DNA of 64,000 nt from Terriglobus roseus DSM 18391 (lineage in GTDB: Bacteria; Acidobacteriota; Terriglobia; Terriglobales; Acidobacteriaceae): the NCBI RefSeq assembly GCF_000265425.1, contig NC_018014.1, forward strand, positions 1,984,001 to 2,048,000, in the 5' to 3' direction. The translations under genes were made by a program, and so were the position numbers. Positions 7,379-17,198 of the stretch are shown piece by piece. Every line of letters starts with the position of its first letter. Position 1 is the stretch's first letter. The notes beneath the pieces are model-generated. The model saw nothing but the letters and a program-made list of their open reading frames with translations, made no database searches and was not told the DNA's origin.

Positions 7379-9370
7379 ATGATTCGTGCTCTGCAAAAGG
7401 ATAACCGTGTAACAAAGGCGATCTTCGCCGTCATCATCGGCGTGGCCACGCTCTCCATGGTGCTGTACCTCGTTCCGGGTCTGTATGACGGTGTGACCGG
7501 CGGTGGTGCTACCCCTGGCGTCTACGCCACGGTGCGCACACCCGGTGTGCTGGGCCGTATCTTCGGCGAAACCACAAGCATCAAGACGACGGAAGTCACG
7601 CAGCTCGCGCAGTCCCTGGCGCAGCGGCAGAATCTTCCGGCGCAGTACCTGCCGTTCCTGATGCCGCGCTTTGAGCAGCAGGCCCAGCAGGTCCTCGTTG
7701 CGTCGGCGATCGAGACGCGCGAGGCAGCACGCCTTGGCCTGTCCGCCACCGACGCGGACGTCCGCCAGGAACTGCAAACCGGCCAGCTCGGCCAGTTCTT
7801 CTTTCCCGACGGTAAGTTCATCGGCGACGACAAGTACAAGGCCTTCATCACCAACCAGCTCCAGTTCGCCAGCGTTGCCGAGTTCGAAGGCAAGGTGAAG
7901 GAAGAGATCACGACGCGCCGTCTGCAGCAGTTCGTCACCGCAGGAGCCACCGTAAGTGACAACGCCGTTCGCGAACTGGTGCGCAAGCAGGGCGTGAAGG
8001 TCAAGTTCGACTACGCGCTCATCTCCGCAGCGGACATCGCGAAGACTGTCAACCCGATTGACAGCGACCTTGAGAACTTCTTCAAGAAGAACGCCGCGCG
8101 TTACGCGACAGCTGTCCCCGAAAAGCGCAAGATCGCCTACATCCCGATCACCCTCGCAAACCTGCCCGGCGGTAAGCCGCAGGTCAGCGATGCTGATCTG
8201 CAGGCCTATTACAACGCTCACAAGGCCGACTACCACGTCGACCAGCAGGTGAAGGTCCGCCACATCCTCATCGCATCGTCCAGTCCCGCGACCGACGCAG
8301 CCGCCAAGGCGAAGGCGCAGGACCTGCTGAACAAGATCAAGGCAGGCGGCGACTTCGCAGCTCTCGCGAAGGCCAACTCCGACGATCCGGGCTCCAAGGG
8401 CACGGGCGGCGAGCTCGGTTACGTAAAGGCAAATGGCGCCATGGTGCCTGAGTTCCAGGCGGCGGCCATGAAGCTGAAAGCCGGCGAAACCTCTGATCTC
8501 GTCAAGACCAGCTTCGGTTACCACATCATCAACGCCGAAGCGCGCGACGAAGCGCACGACAAGACGCTGTCTGAGGTCGCCGGCGAGATCCGTCCGATCC
8601 TCGAGCAGCAGAACGGCTCCAAGGCACTCGGCACGCTCGCGCAGCAGATCGCTCAGGACGCTGCCAAGAATGGCATCGAAAAGGCAGCGACGGATCACAG
8701 CCTGAAGGCATCAACCACCGATTACATCACCAGCACTGACACGGTGTCCGCAATCCCGGACAGCGCACAGATGGTGCAGGCAGCATTCACCGGCAAGAAG
8801 GGTGACGCACCTCGCTTCGCACCTGCCGGCCAGGGAACCATGGTCGTCTTCCAGACGGCTGACGTCCAGCCCGCGCACGCGCCGCAGTTTGCCGAATGGA
8901 AGGACCACGTCCTCGAGGACTACCGCACCGAGCAGGTGCCTGCGATGCTGCAGGCGAAACTCGTAAAGCTGTCGGACCGCGCGAAGCAGCTGGGTGACCT
9001 GCACAAGGCAGCCGCCGAGATGAACGTCCCGGTCAAGTCGTCGGACCTCGTCGACCGCACCGGCAATGTTCCCGAAGTGGGAGCAATGAGTGGTGCGGCC
9101 TCCGCCGCGTTCGATCTGCCGAAGGGCGGCATCAGCACAGCGCTCAACAACGGCCAGAACGGCGAAGTCCTTCAGATCGTCGAAAAGCAGGAACCCTCTG
9201 CCGACGAGATCGCGAAGTCCTTCACCACACAGCGGACAGCCCTGCTCGAACAGCAGCGTGGCGAAGTCTTCGGTGTGTATATGCAGACGCTCATCGACGA
9301 ATACACCAAGAAGGGTGCGGTGCGCGTCATGGCAAAGCCAACAGCGCCTACCATCCCCATGGGCAGCTAA
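7379..9370 (+). CDS. PpiD/SurA-like peptidyl-prolyl isomerase, membrane-anchored
   Basis: 663 residues from ATG 7379 (MIRALQKDNRV), the start usual in relatives; the frame extends to 7319 without better signals. One N-terminal transmembrane segment (about 13-33) anchors a periplasmic chaperone region of the SurA_N_3 type. A single parvulin (PpiC) domain at about 300-400 shows VRHILIASSS, GELGYVKANGAMVPEFQ and FGYHIINAE. The C-terminal part resembles the SurA-N partner fold. Probable role is folding or quality control of outer membrane and secreted proteins. Monocistronic, followed by a strong terminator. Confidence 0.88.
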   Translation: MIRALQKDNRVTKAIFAVIIGVATLSMVLYLVPGLYDGVTGGGATPGVYATVRTPGVLGRIFGETTSIKTTEVTQLAQSLAQRQNLPAQYLPFLMPRFEQQAQQVLVASAIETREAARLGLSATDADVRQELQTGQLGQFFFPDGKFIGDDKYKAFITNQLQFASVAEFEGKVKEEITTRRLQQFVTAGATVSDNAVRELVRKQGVKVKFDYALISAADIAKTVNPIDSDLENFFKKNAARYATAVPEKRKIAYIPITLANLPGGKPQVSDADLQAYYNAHKADYHVDQQVKVRHILIASSSPATDAAAKAKAQDLLNKIKAGGDFAALAKANSDDPGSKGTGGELGYVKANGAMVPEFQAAAMKLKAGETSDLVKTSFGYHIINAEARDEAHDKTLSEVAGEIRPILEQQNGSKALGTLAQQIAQDAAKNGIEKAATDHSLKASTTDYITSTDTVSAIPDSAQMVQAAFTGKKGDAPRFAPAGQGTMVVFQTADVQPAHAPQFAEWKDHVLEDYRTEQVPAMLQAKLVKLSDRAKQLGDLHKAAAEMNVPVKSSDLVDRTGNVPEVGAMSGAASAAFDLPKGGISTALNNGQNGEVLQIVEKQEPSADEIAKSFTTQRTALLEQQRGEVFGVYMQTLIDEYTKKGAVRVMAKPTAPTIPMGS

Positions 9371-9390
9371 CGTACGCTGCATAACAGACC

Positions 9391-9426
9391 AAAGGCCGGA
9401 CGCGTATGCGTCCGGCCTTTCTCTTT
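9391..9426 (+). terminator. Strong intrinsic terminator after the PpiD-like gene
   Basis: AAAGGCCGGACGC pairs perfectly (13 bp) with GCGTCCGGCCTTT around loop GTAT, followed by CTCTTTTC. Located 21 bases after the stop. Confidence 0.9.
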
Positions 9427-9487
9427 TCCTGTACTCCTCGCAGCACCTCCGCGCCACCACATCATCTTTGCGCATCACACAATCGAC

Positions 9488-11104
9488 ATGATCTCTGAAC
9501 GGCTCTCCGGTGTACTCCTGCACGTCACCTCGCTGCCTTCCAACGGCGGAATCGGTGACTTTGGCCCTGCGGCTTATGCGTTCGTCGACTATCTTGCGCA
9601 AGCCGAACAGCGGCTGTGGCAGGTGCTGCCTTTAAATCCGGTGGGCTATGGCAACTCGCCATACTCGGCGTTATCCGCCTTCGCAGGCAATCCGCTTCTC
9701 ATCAGCCTGGAAGAACTCCAGAAGGCAGGATGGCTCTACGCTGGAGAGGCCGAAGGCCTCGCCGGCGCAAACGGGCCAGTCGACTTCGCTCGAGCCATTA
9801 CAGAGAAGATTCCCCTCATCCATCGCGCGGCGAAACGGTTCCTGCAGAGCAGCAACAGCCAGCAGTGCCAGGCCTTCGAGAAGTTTCGCGAAGCAAGCCG
9901 GGCATGGCTCGTGGACTACGCACGCTTCACCATCCTGCGCCGTCAGAACAACTTCGTGCACTGGAACGAGTGGCCCACAGAACTCGCCGCGCATGACGCC
10001 GACGCTTTGGCGAAGTTCGACGCGGAACACAAGGAAGATCTCGAGATCGAGTACGCAACCCAGTTCTTCTTCACGGAACAGTGGACCGCTCTCCGCGCCT
10101 TCTGCACCACGCGCGACATTCGCGTCATGGGCGACATGGCCATCTTCGTCTCCTACGATTCGGCCGATGTCTGGGCAAACAAGGAGATCTTCGATCTCGA
10201 CGAACAGTACAAGCCCATCGCCGTCTCGGGTGTGCCGCCGGATTACTTCTCGGCGACCGGCCAGCGCTGGGGTAACCCCCTCTACCGCTGGCGTTACCTC
10301 GAACAGCACGGCTTCGACTGGTGGGTGGAACGTGTCAAACGCCAGCTCGAGCTATACGACCTTCTGCGCCTCGATCACTTCCGCGGCTTTGAAGCCTACT
10401 GGCGCATTCCCGCCGACGAAGAGACCGCAATGAACGGCGAATGGGTCGAGGCACCGGGCTTCGCGCTCTTCGACCGCCTCAAGTCCGCCCTCGGTGGATC
10501 GCTGCCATTCATCGCAGAAGACCTCGGCGTCATCACGGATAAGGTCGACAAGCTCCGTTGCGATTTCAGCATGCCCGGAATGCGCGTCCTTCAGTTCGGT
10601 TTTGCCGGTCGCGGAGCGCACCTCCATCTGCCGCATAAGTACGACCGCAACACCGTCTGCTACACCGGCACCCACGACAACGACACCACGCTTGGCTGGT
10701 GGATGAGCGCAGGCGAAGACGACCGCAAGAACCTGCTTACCTACCTCGGTCCGCTGGCTCACCCAAACGATGTCGTCTGGGCGATGATCCGCTGTGCGCA
10801 ACGATCCGTCGCCTCGCTCTGCATCATCCCGTTGCAGGACCTGTTGCATCTGGGACCGGAAGGCCGTATGAATACACCCGGTGCTCCCGAGAATAACTGG
10901 ACGTGGCGCTACCACCCGGAAGCGCTGCATCCGGACATCGGCATGCAGCTTCGCCACATCACGGAAGAATGCGATCGTGACGCCTACATTCCGGAATCGG
11001 CGGCGCAGGAAGTGGCGTCCATGCCCTCTCCGCCCGAGGCCCTCTCAGATCAAACCGGCGAACAGCAGGGAACTGCCGCTGAAACCATTGCTCCCACGGC
11101 CTAA
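9488..11104 (+). CDS. malQ: 4-alpha-glucanotransferase (amylomaltase)
   Basis: 538 residues, GH77 family. The RLDHFRG motif contains the nucleophile Asp, FIAEDLGVITDKV the acid/base Glu, and YTGTHDNDTTLGWW the third catalytic Asp; LNPVGYGNSPYSALSAFAG is the conserved N-terminal sugar-binding stretch. Moves alpha-1,4-glucan segments between glucans in glycogen/maltodextrin metabolism, in the cytoplasm. The last ~35 residues (Pro/Ala/Glu-rich) extend beyond the usual ~500-residue core and look unstructured. No other glycogen genes are adjacent. No obvious Shine-Dalgarno precedes ATG 9488, but the N-terminus aligns with the family start. Confidence 0.94.
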   Translation: MISERLSGVLLHVTSLPSNGGIGDFGPAAYAFVDYLAQAEQRLWQVLPLNPVGYGNSPYSALSAFAGNPLLISLEELQKAGWLYAGEAEGLAGANGPVDFARAITEKIPLIHRAAKRFLQSSNSQQCQAFEKFREASRAWLVDYARFTILRRQNNFVHWNEWPTELAAHDADALAKFDAEHKEDLEIEYATQFFFTEQWTALRAFCTTRDIRVMGDMAIFVSYDSADVWANKEIFDLDEQYKPIAVSGVPPDYFSATGQRWGNPLYRWRYLEQHGFDWWVERVKRQLELYDLLRLDHFRGFEAYWRIPADEETAMNGEWVEAPGFALFDRLKSALGGSLPFIAEDLGVITDKVDKLRCDFSMPGMRVLQFGFAGRGAHLHLPHKYDRNTVCYTGTHDNDTTLGWWMSAGEDDRKNLLTYLGPLAHPNDVVWAMIRCAQRSVASLCIIPLQDLLHLGPEGRMNTPGAPENNWTWRYHPEALHPDIGMQLRHITEECDRDAYIPESAAQEVASMPSPPEALSDQTGEQQGTAAETIAPTA

Positions 11105-11181
11105 TCCGGCAGGTGGAAAACGAGTAACCGGCCTGCAACGCTAGGCATCCTATGCTGTAAGAGAACGAGGAGAACATCATC

Positions 11182-11775
11182 ATGGCAGTTGCAATCAAGA
11201 AGCCCGATACGAAGGACATGAGCACTCCGCACTGGCACGAGCAGGCGAACGAGATTCAGAAGTACGGCACGGTCACTCAGGATCTGCCGCTCGGTCTTAG
11301 CGCTGACGTTCGCGCAAAGTCCTGCAAGGCTCTGAACCAGTTGCTTGCTGACTCCATCGCGCTGCGCGACATGTACAAGAAGCACCACTGGCAGGTTGCC
11401 GGACCCACCTTCTACCAGCTACATCTGCTGTTCGATAAGCACTTCGAAGAGCAGGTTGAGATCGTCGACACCATCGCCGAGCGCGTTCAGCTCTTGGGTG
11501 GCGTCACCATCGCCATGGGCGGCGACGTTGCAGAAGTAACGCGTATCGCACGTCCTCCCCGCGGCAAGGAAGAGGTTCCAGTGCAGATCTCGCGCCTTCT
11601 GGAAGCGCACAAGATCATCATTGAAGAGTGCCGCGACATCGCGAAGCAGGCCGATGAAAACGGAGATGACGGTACGAACGATCTGGCAGTCTCCGACGTG
11701 CTCCGCGCCAACGAACTGCAGGCGTGGTTCATCATGCAGCACCTGGTCGACATGCCGCTGGTCCACGCCAGCTAG
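11182..11775 (+). CDS. dps: Dps-family DNA-binding ferritin-like protein
   Basis: 197 residues; GAGGAGA lies nine bases before ATG 11182. The ferroxidase signature spans KHHWQVAGPTFYQLHLLFD and EEQVEIVDTIAER, giving the His, Asp and Glu ligands shared between subunits. The N-terminal ~45 residues contain several Lys and form the extension that binds DNA in many Dps proteins. Expected to be a dodecamer that oxidises and stores iron and protects DNA under oxidative stress. Single-gene unit, closed by an intrinsic terminator 19 bases downstream. Confidence 0.93.
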   Translation: MAVAIKKPDTKDMSTPHWHEQANEIQKYGTVTQDLPLGLSADVRAKSCKALNQLLADSIALRDMYKKHHWQVAGPTFYQLHLLFDKHFEEQVEIVDTIAERVQLLGGVTIAMGGDVAEVTRIARPPRGKEEVPVQISRLLEAHKIIIEECRDIAKQADENGDDGTNDLAVSDVLRANELQAWFIMQHLVDMPLVHAS

Positions 11776-11793
11776 GACTACAACCTGAATGCG

Positions 11794-11824
11794 AATGGCC
11801 CGCCACTAGGGCGGGCCATTTTTG
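11794..11824 (+). terminator. Intrinsic terminator between dps and the convergent ankyrin gene
   Basis: ATGGCCCGCC (11795-11804) pairs with GGCGGGCCAT (11810-11819), followed by a T run to 11823. It serves dps on the plus strand and sits in the gap between convergent genes. Confidence 0.9.
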
Positions 11825-11835
11825 CTGCGATGCAC

Positions 11836-12918
11836 TCACGCTTGTCCGACCATCTCCAGGTATCGTGCGACTTCCAACCTGCCTTCATGGCGCGCCCATT
11901 CCAAAGGTGTGGCATTCCAAAGAACATCCCGCATGTCCGGCCGAGCTCCGGCTTCGACAAGCGCGCGAGCAGCCGCCAGATGCCCGAAACCCGCGGCCTG
12001 ATGCAGTGGAGTTGCGTGAGCGTGTCCTCCCGGCGGGTTGTAGGCGTTGGGATTCGCGCCGGCTTTCAGCAACGCAAGCACCGCGTCCACTCTGCCGGAC
12101 TGGGATGCGACGGACAACGCAATCTGAAGATCTTCCGCGGTGGCATCGGTCAGGTCCTCCAGCGGGAGTCCGAGCGCCGTTGCCAGGATGGGCGTCATCT
12201 TTGCTCCGTGTTTCACCAATTCCGCGACGGAGGCATCTTCCATCAGAACGGCGGCTGCCTTCGCGGCGCCATTGGGATTCGCACCATGCCTGCAAAGCAA
12301 GGCGATGAGCTGCGCCTGAACGCCGCACTCACGCGGCACGCTACCGGTGGCGACCAGCATAAGCGTCTCATCTCGGCTCGCTGCATCGGGGTTGGCTTCC
12401 AGGATGGCGAGCGTGACCTCCACAATATTGGAGGGAAGCTTGCCGTGACGTACCGGATTCTCAGCGATGAAATTCAGCAGGGTTGCAGAATGGAAGTAGT
12501 TGCCTCCCTCAAACGTGACATGTTGATGCACCAACGCGGAATGCATCCGCAGCCACTCCCGCAACCCGGCAGCGTCCCCCGCATCGATCAGGTCCACGGC
12601 GTGGCGGAAAGTCGGGTCTGTAATCAGCTCGTGCTGCGGGGTCTTCCAACGGTCGATGGGGGACGGGCCTTCCACGTGAGCTTTCAGGCGGGGCCAGCTC
12701 GGGTAGCCGTACTCTCGTGCGATGGCCAGCAGCGCTTCGCTCTGCGAAAGAGCCGTTGCGAAGATCGCGTCGTCATTGAGCCGGCGGCATCGCGGGAGAA
12801 ACTCCCGCAAGCGTTGCGCCGCCATGGCAGATCGGGCAGAGTGGTCTCGGCGCAGGTCTTTCGCCTGTGCCTTTAGATGATCAAGGTTTGGGGAGTCAGG
12901 GAGGCGGCGTACGGGCAT
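11836..12918 (-). CDS. Ankyrin-repeat protein
   Basis: 360 residues from ATG 12918, chosen for the AAAGGAAG Shine-Dalgarno just upstream; the frame could extend 11 codons to 12951. An N-terminal segment (LDHLKAQAKDLRRDH, then YPSWPRLKAHVE) is the short module often preceding ankyrin repeats in such bacterial proteins. Degenerate repeats fill the middle. Good repeats occur at the C-terminus: ATPLHQAAGFGHLAAARAL, then ATPLEWARHEGRLEVARYL. No signal peptide or membrane segment is seen, so it is probably a cytoplasmic protein-interaction module. Its partner is unknown. Convergent with dps. Confidence 0.82.
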   Translation of the reverse strand: MPVRRLPDSPNLDHLKAQAKDLRRDHSARSAMAAQRLREFLPRCRRLNDDAIFATALSQSEALLAIAREYGYPSWPRLKAHVEGPSPIDRWKTPQHELITDPTFRHAVDLIDAGDAAGLREWLRMHSALVHQHVTFEGGNYFHSATLLNFIAENPVRHGKLPSNIVEVTLAILEANPDAASRDETLMLVATGSVPRECGVQAQLIALLCRHGANPNGAAKAAAVLMEDASVAELVKHGAKMTPILATALGLPLEDLTDATAEDLQIALSVASQSGRVDAVLALLKAGANPNAYNPPGGHAHATPLHQAAGFGHLAAARALVEAGARPDMRDVLWNATPLEWARHEGRLEVARYLEMVGQA

Positions 12919-13174
12919 GGAACTTCCTTTCGTCATTGCCCAGGTCCGCACGCAGGGGGCTGAAAGTCAGTTCGTATTAGATTAAGAAAAACAAGGTGGA
13001 CTTCTGTCCTCTCCGCGGACCGGATGCGCCCTTCGCGCCGCCACCAGCCTAGCACCGCTTCGGCAAGGAATCGAACGATTTCGGGCAGTGAGTGTCGCGC
13101 ACACCTCAAAAGAGGACTCGCAAAATGAAGCGAAACCATTTACTAATTCATCTACAGAGCAGAGTCCCCTCGCT

Positions 13175-14176
13175 ATGCCTATCGCCCTAGACTTTTTCGT
13201 GCACTACGCCTACGGCATCCTCTTTCTTTGGGTGCTGATAGAGCAGCTTGGCGTGCCTGTGCCTTCGGTGCCGCTGCTGATTGCTGCGGGAACGCTGACG
13301 GCGACGCATCGCATCCACGCCGTCCCGGCCATGCTGGCCATTCTTCTCGCGTGCTTGGTCGGCGACTCGGTCTGGTACATGGCTGGCGTGCGTTACGGCG
13401 GACGCGTCGTCAAGCTTGTCTGCCGCCTCTCGCTGGAAGCCTCGGCCTGCGTGAAGAAAACCGAAAACTCCTTCGGCAAGCACGGCGCAACGACACTGCT
13501 CTTCGCGAAGTTCATCCCCGGACTCTCGACGGTGGCGCCCCCCATCGCCGGACAGACTGGCATGAGCTACGGCCGCTTCCTGTTCTTCGATCTTGTTGGC
13601 TCGCTCATCTGGTCTTCGACCTATGTCTTCGGCGGTCGCTTCTTCGGTGACCTCGCAGAACGCTATTCCCCGTTCTTCCACTTCCTCGGGCGCTTTGGCG
13701 TGTTTCTGTTCGCTGCAGCCATCGTCTTCTTCGTTCTTCGCCGCATCTGGAGACAGCGCGAGTTCCTCAAGAACCTGCGCGACGCCGGCATCACCGGACC
13801 GGAACTGAACGAGATGCTGCTCTCGTCCGAAACAAACAATACGCGTGCCCCTTTCATCGTGGATCTTCGCCATCCATTGGACTACCTGCCCGACCCGCGC
13901 GTGCTGCCCGGCGCCGTACGCATCAGCCCCATTGAGCTGGAGAAGCACTGCGACCTCCTGCCGCGCGATACGGACGTGATCCTCTACTGCACATGCCCCA
14001 ACGACGAGACCAGCGGTACCCTCGCGCAACGTCTGCAGAAACTCGGTGTGCACCGCGTCCGTCCGCTCCGCGGTGGCTTTGAAGGATGGCGCGACGCGGG
14101 CCTGCCGCTCGTCGAATATGACGAGACCAAGCCTCGCGAAACCGCGCCCCGCCTGGTCGAAGTCGCTGCTGCGTAA
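13175..14176 (+). CDS. DedA-family membrane protein fused to a rhodanese domain
   Basis: 333 residues from ATG 13175; an in-frame start at 13088 would add a hydrophilic, poorly supported 29 residues. Residues ~1-200 are DedA/SNARE-associated: EQLGVPVPSVPLLIAAG is the re-entrant motif and FAKFIPGLSTVAPPIAG the conserved arginine-region equivalent, with about five membrane segments. After a basic linker (RRIWRQREFL) comes a rhodanese-like domain (about 225-315) with VDLRHPLDY and active-site loop LYCTCPNDETS, in which Cys is present. DedA proteins are known lipid transporters/flippases; the cytosolic rhodanese may carry sulfur transfer or redox sensing (inference). Confidence 0.87.
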   Translation: MPIALDFFVHYAYGILFLWVLIEQLGVPVPSVPLLIAAGTLTATHRIHAVPAMLAILLACLVGDSVWYMAGVRYGGRVVKLVCRLSLEASACVKKTENSFGKHGATTLLFAKFIPGLSTVAPPIAGQTGMSYGRFLFFDLVGSLIWSSTYVFGGRFFGDLAERYSPFFHFLGRFGVFLFAAAIVFFVLRRIWRQREFLKNLRDAGITGPELNEMLLSSETNNTRAPFIVDLRHPLDYLPDPRVLPGAVRISPIELEKHCDLLPRDTDVILYCTCPNDETSGTLAQRLQKLGVHRVRPLRGGFEGWRDAGLPLVEYDETKPRETAPRLVEVAAA

Positions 14177-14265
14177 GCTCTTCCGTATAAAATCGGACGC
14201 GTTCACTTGCTGAGTCGGTGACTAGCTGTTGTAGTAGAGGCACACCTCTGCTTCAGGAGCTTTTC

Positions 14266-16320
14266 ATGACACACCCGTGTGCCGTGCGCCGCGTGCTTTT
14301 TGCCGCTGCCGCCTTTGCTCTTTCTGTGACATTCGCACCCCTGCCGGGCAAAGCTCAGCCGCCCGCAGGGCAGCGGCGCCCGCAGTTGCCGGACACCGGT
14401 GGCCGCTCCGCCACATACGATCCACTAAAGACCTTTGCTCCCTTCGCTATGCCGGATGCAGTCAACAGCTACCGCAGCGGTAACGGCGCGCCCGGACCCG
14501 CCTTCTGGGCGAACCAGGCAGACTACGAGATGCACGCGTCCATCGACACCGCGACGCAGACGCTTACCAACGACGAGATCATCACCTACACCAACAACAG
14601 CCCGGACATGCTCAACAGCCTGTGGCTGCAGGTGGAGCAAAACACCTATCGCACCGACAGCCGCGCGCGAACCTTCGCCGGCGGCAGCCGCCGTCCCGGA
14701 GCCGATCAGTCATCCGAAGGCACCGTCTTCGAGTCCATGGAACTCATGGGTAATGGCAAGAATGCCAAAGCCGAGAAAGCCACGTACGTCATCAGCGACA
14801 CACGCGCCCGCATCGACCTGCCCGCAGGCCTGGCGCATGGCGCGCAGATTAAGGTCCACATCAAGTACCACTACAAGGTTCCCGGCCAGTGGGGAGGCCG
14901 CACCTCCGTCGGCAAGTCGAAGGACGGCTACGAGATCTACGACATCGCCCAGTGGTACCCCCGCATGTGCGTCTATGACGACATCCGCGGTTGGGATACC
15001 CAGCCCTTCCTCGGCAACGAGTTCTACACCGAGTTCGGTAACTTCGATAACTACATCACCGTGCCTGCCAGCATGCTCGTCGCAGGCAGCGGCGTTCTCG
15101 TCAACGAGAAGGACGTCCTCACCAAGGCGCAGATCGACCGCCTCGCGCAGGCGCGCACTAGCGACAAAACAGTCATGATCCGCACCGTCGCCGAGATCAA
15201 GGATCCGGCCAGCCGGCCCAAGCAGGACGGAACGCTGACCTGGCACTACCACATGGACCACACGCGCGATGCCGTCTTCTCGGCCTCGGCGGGCTTCGTA
15301 TGGGACGGTGCAAAGATCAACCTGCCTGGTGGCAAGACGGCGCTCTCCCTCAGCTTCTACCCCGCGGAATCCGCCGGCGATGAGGGCTGGGGACGCACCA
15401 CCGAGTACGCCAAGGACACCATCGAAAACATGTCGCACGACTGGTTCAGCTACCCCTGGCCCGTCATGACGAACGTCGCCGGCTTCTCCTCCGGCATGGA
15501 GTATCCCGCAATGGTCTTCGACGGCATCAACTCGAAGAACAAGGGACTCTTCGTCGTCACCGCGCACGAAGTCGGACACACCTGGTTCCCCATGATCGTG
15601 CAGTCCAACGAGCGCCGCGACGCATGGATGGACGAGGGCTTCAACACCTTCATCGATATCTACGAGAGCGATCAGTTCCAGAAGGGCATCTGGGGACCGA
15701 AGCGTGACGGCGAATACGCACCCGGCGGCGGCTTTCCCGCAGACGAGATCGCAAAGATCATCGCTGATCCTGAAGCGCCTGTGATGCTCAGCCGCGCAGA
15801 CGCCATCCGCGAGAAGTACCGTCACCCCATCACCTACTTCAAATCCGCAGAAGGCCTCTACATCCTGCGCGAAGAGATCATGGGCCACGAAGTCTTCGAC
15901 CGCGCCTTCCGCAAATACATCAAGGACTGGGCCTTCAAACACCCCACACCCAGCGACTTCTTCCGTGCCATGGCAAGCGAGGGCGGAGAAGACCTGGACT
16001 ACTTCTGGCGCGGCTGGTACCAGAACAACTGGACGATGGACATGGCCGCGAAGAACCTGAAGTGGGTCGACGCAGCCGATCCCTCCAAGGGCTCCGTCGT
16101 CACCATCGTGCAGAACGGCCAACTCGTCATCCCCACGTGGATCGAGGTCAAGTTCGAAGACGGCACCTCCACGAAGACAAAGCTGCCCGCCGAAACCTGG
16201 ATGCAGAAGGCCACCTTCGACATGGCCATCACCTCCCCAAAGAAGGTAGCCTCCGTCACCATCGACCCGGAACACCGCGTCCCAGACAACGACCGCAGCA
16301 ACAACGAAGTAAAGCAGTAA
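14266..16320 (+). CDS. Secreted M1-family zinc metallopeptidase
   Basis: 684 residues from ATG 14266, preceded by CAGGAG. The signal peptide (RRVLFAAAAFALSVTFAP) is cleaved near GKAQ. The substrate-binding GAMEN-like element reads GMEYPAMVF. The zinc site is HEVGH followed, 18 residues later, by Glu in MDEGF, exactly the HExxH-x18-E spacing of gluzincins. A second half with TWIEVKFEDGT is the beta domain. Expected role: periplasmic or cell-surface aminopeptidase in peptide scavenging. Followed by an intrinsic terminator; the leader just before the start is nearly the same as that of the M28 gene downstream. Confidence 0.9.
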   Translation: MTHPCAVRRVLFAAAAFALSVTFAPLPGKAQPPAGQRRPQLPDTGGRSATYDPLKTFAPFAMPDAVNSYRSGNGAPGPAFWANQADYEMHASIDTATQTLTNDEIITYTNNSPDMLNSLWLQVEQNTYRTDSRARTFAGGSRRPGADQSSEGTVFESMELMGNGKNAKAEKATYVISDTRARIDLPAGLAHGAQIKVHIKYHYKVPGQWGGRTSVGKSKDGYEIYDIAQWYPRMCVYDDIRGWDTQPFLGNEFYTEFGNFDNYITVPASMLVAGSGVLVNEKDVLTKAQIDRLAQARTSDKTVMIRTVAEIKDPASRPKQDGTLTWHYHMDHTRDAVFSASAGFVWDGAKINLPGGKTALSLSFYPAESAGDEGWGRTTEYAKDTIENMSHDWFSYPWPVMTNVAGFSSGMEYPAMVFDGINSKNKGLFVVTAHEVGHTWFPMIVQSNERRDAWMDEGFNTFIDIYESDQFQKGIWGPKRDGEYAPGGGFPADEIAKIIADPEAPVMLSRADAIREKYRHPITYFKSAEGLYILREEIMGHEVFDRAFRKYIKDWAFKHPTPSDFFRAMASEGGEDLDYFWRGWYQNNWTMDMAAKNLKWVDAADPSKGSVVTIVQNGQLVIPTWIEVKFEDGTSTKTKLPAETWMQKATFDMAITSPKKVASVTIDPEHRVPDNDRSNNEVKQ

Positions 16321-16334
16321 CGGATCGCATAACA

Positions 16335-16375
16335 AGCCAGGCGCAGCGGCCCACCGGTCGCTGCGCTGGCTTTTT
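16335..16375 (+). terminator. Intrinsic terminator after the M1 peptidase gene
   Basis: AGCCAG-GCGCAGCG (left arm, one bulged G) pairs with CGCTGCGCTGGCT and is followed by TTTTT. Confidence 0.9.
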
Positions 16376-16517
16376 GCCCCCTGCTTGCCCTTGGTGAGGT
16401 CCTCTGCGATGGCAACTATTCACAGAAGAAAAGGCTAAGAAAAACATCACATCGGTCCGCTCAGATCAGAGCTAAGATGTTGCCACAAAGACAGCGGCTT
16501 TCATCCGGAGGTTGATG

Positions 16518-17048
16518 ATGCAGCGAAGGAACTTCGTGAAGTTGGGCATGCTTTCCGCACCCGCGCTCATGCTGGCACAGACCAAACCAGCCGCCAATGA
16601 TGCGCATGCCGTTTCGGCAGGCACAGACGTCCTTGGGGAAGCGCACACTCTCGGCTTCAGCAAAATTCTTTTCAAGACAACCGCTGCTGAGACGAATGGT
16701 GGCCTCTTCATACTGGAGCACAACAATCTGGAGAAGGGTGGACCCTTCCGTCACGTGCATCCAGCGCAGGATGAATGGCTCTATGCAATGGAAGGGGAGT
16801 TCCGCGTGGAGATCGGAACTCAGAAGCTCACGCTGCATCCCGGCGATTCCGTCCTGATGCCGCGCAAGCTGCCACACGTCTGGGCTCAAACAGGCGACAC
16901 CCCCGGCAAACTGATTGTCGCCTTCACGCCCGCCGGCAACATGGAGGCCTTCTTCCGCGAGTTCGGAAAGACCGGAAAACTCCCGACCGACGCCACAGTC
17001 CTGACCCAGTACGGCCTCGAGCGCCTCGGACCCCCGCTCAGCATCTAG
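16518..17048 (+). CDS. Tat-exported cupin-domain protein
   Basis: 176 residues from ATG 16518, six bases after GGAGG (16507-16511); ATG 16515 is an alternative. The N-terminus MQRRNFVKLGMLSAPALMLA fits a twin-arginine signal (RRxFVK). The core is one cupin barrel: HNNLEKGGPFRHVHPAQDEW gives two His and Glu metal ligands of motif 1, and LHPGDSVLMPRKLPHVW gives motif 2 with the last His. Tat export suggests a folded metal-bound enzyme or sensor in the periplasm. Substrate unknown. Sits alone between two secreted peptidase genes. Confidence 0.82.
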   Translation: MQRRNFVKLGMLSAPALMLAQTKPAANDAHAVSAGTDVLGEAHTLGFSKILFKTTAAETNGGLFILEHNNLEKGGPFRHVHPAQDEWLYAMEGEFRVEIGTQKLTLHPGDSVLMPRKLPHVWAQTGDTPGKLIVAFTPAGNMEAFFREFGKTGKLPTDATVLTQYGLERLGPPLSI

Positions 17049-17198
17049 TAGTACCGCCGTCGAGTCATCCCGAAACACTTGATACATTGGGTGTGTCACC
17101 CACAACCAATGTCAGGCGGAGCCGCGCCTAAGTCAGCTGCCCGTGTTGAAGCTTGCATCCATCGAAGAGGCTCGCCTCCATCCTGTTCAGGAGTTTTC

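Noticed and set aside
14710-16335. 541-codon open frame on the minus strand opposite the M1 peptidase gene
   Set aside because: It mirrors a high-GC gene with strong motifs; the antisense product has no motif, signal or start context.
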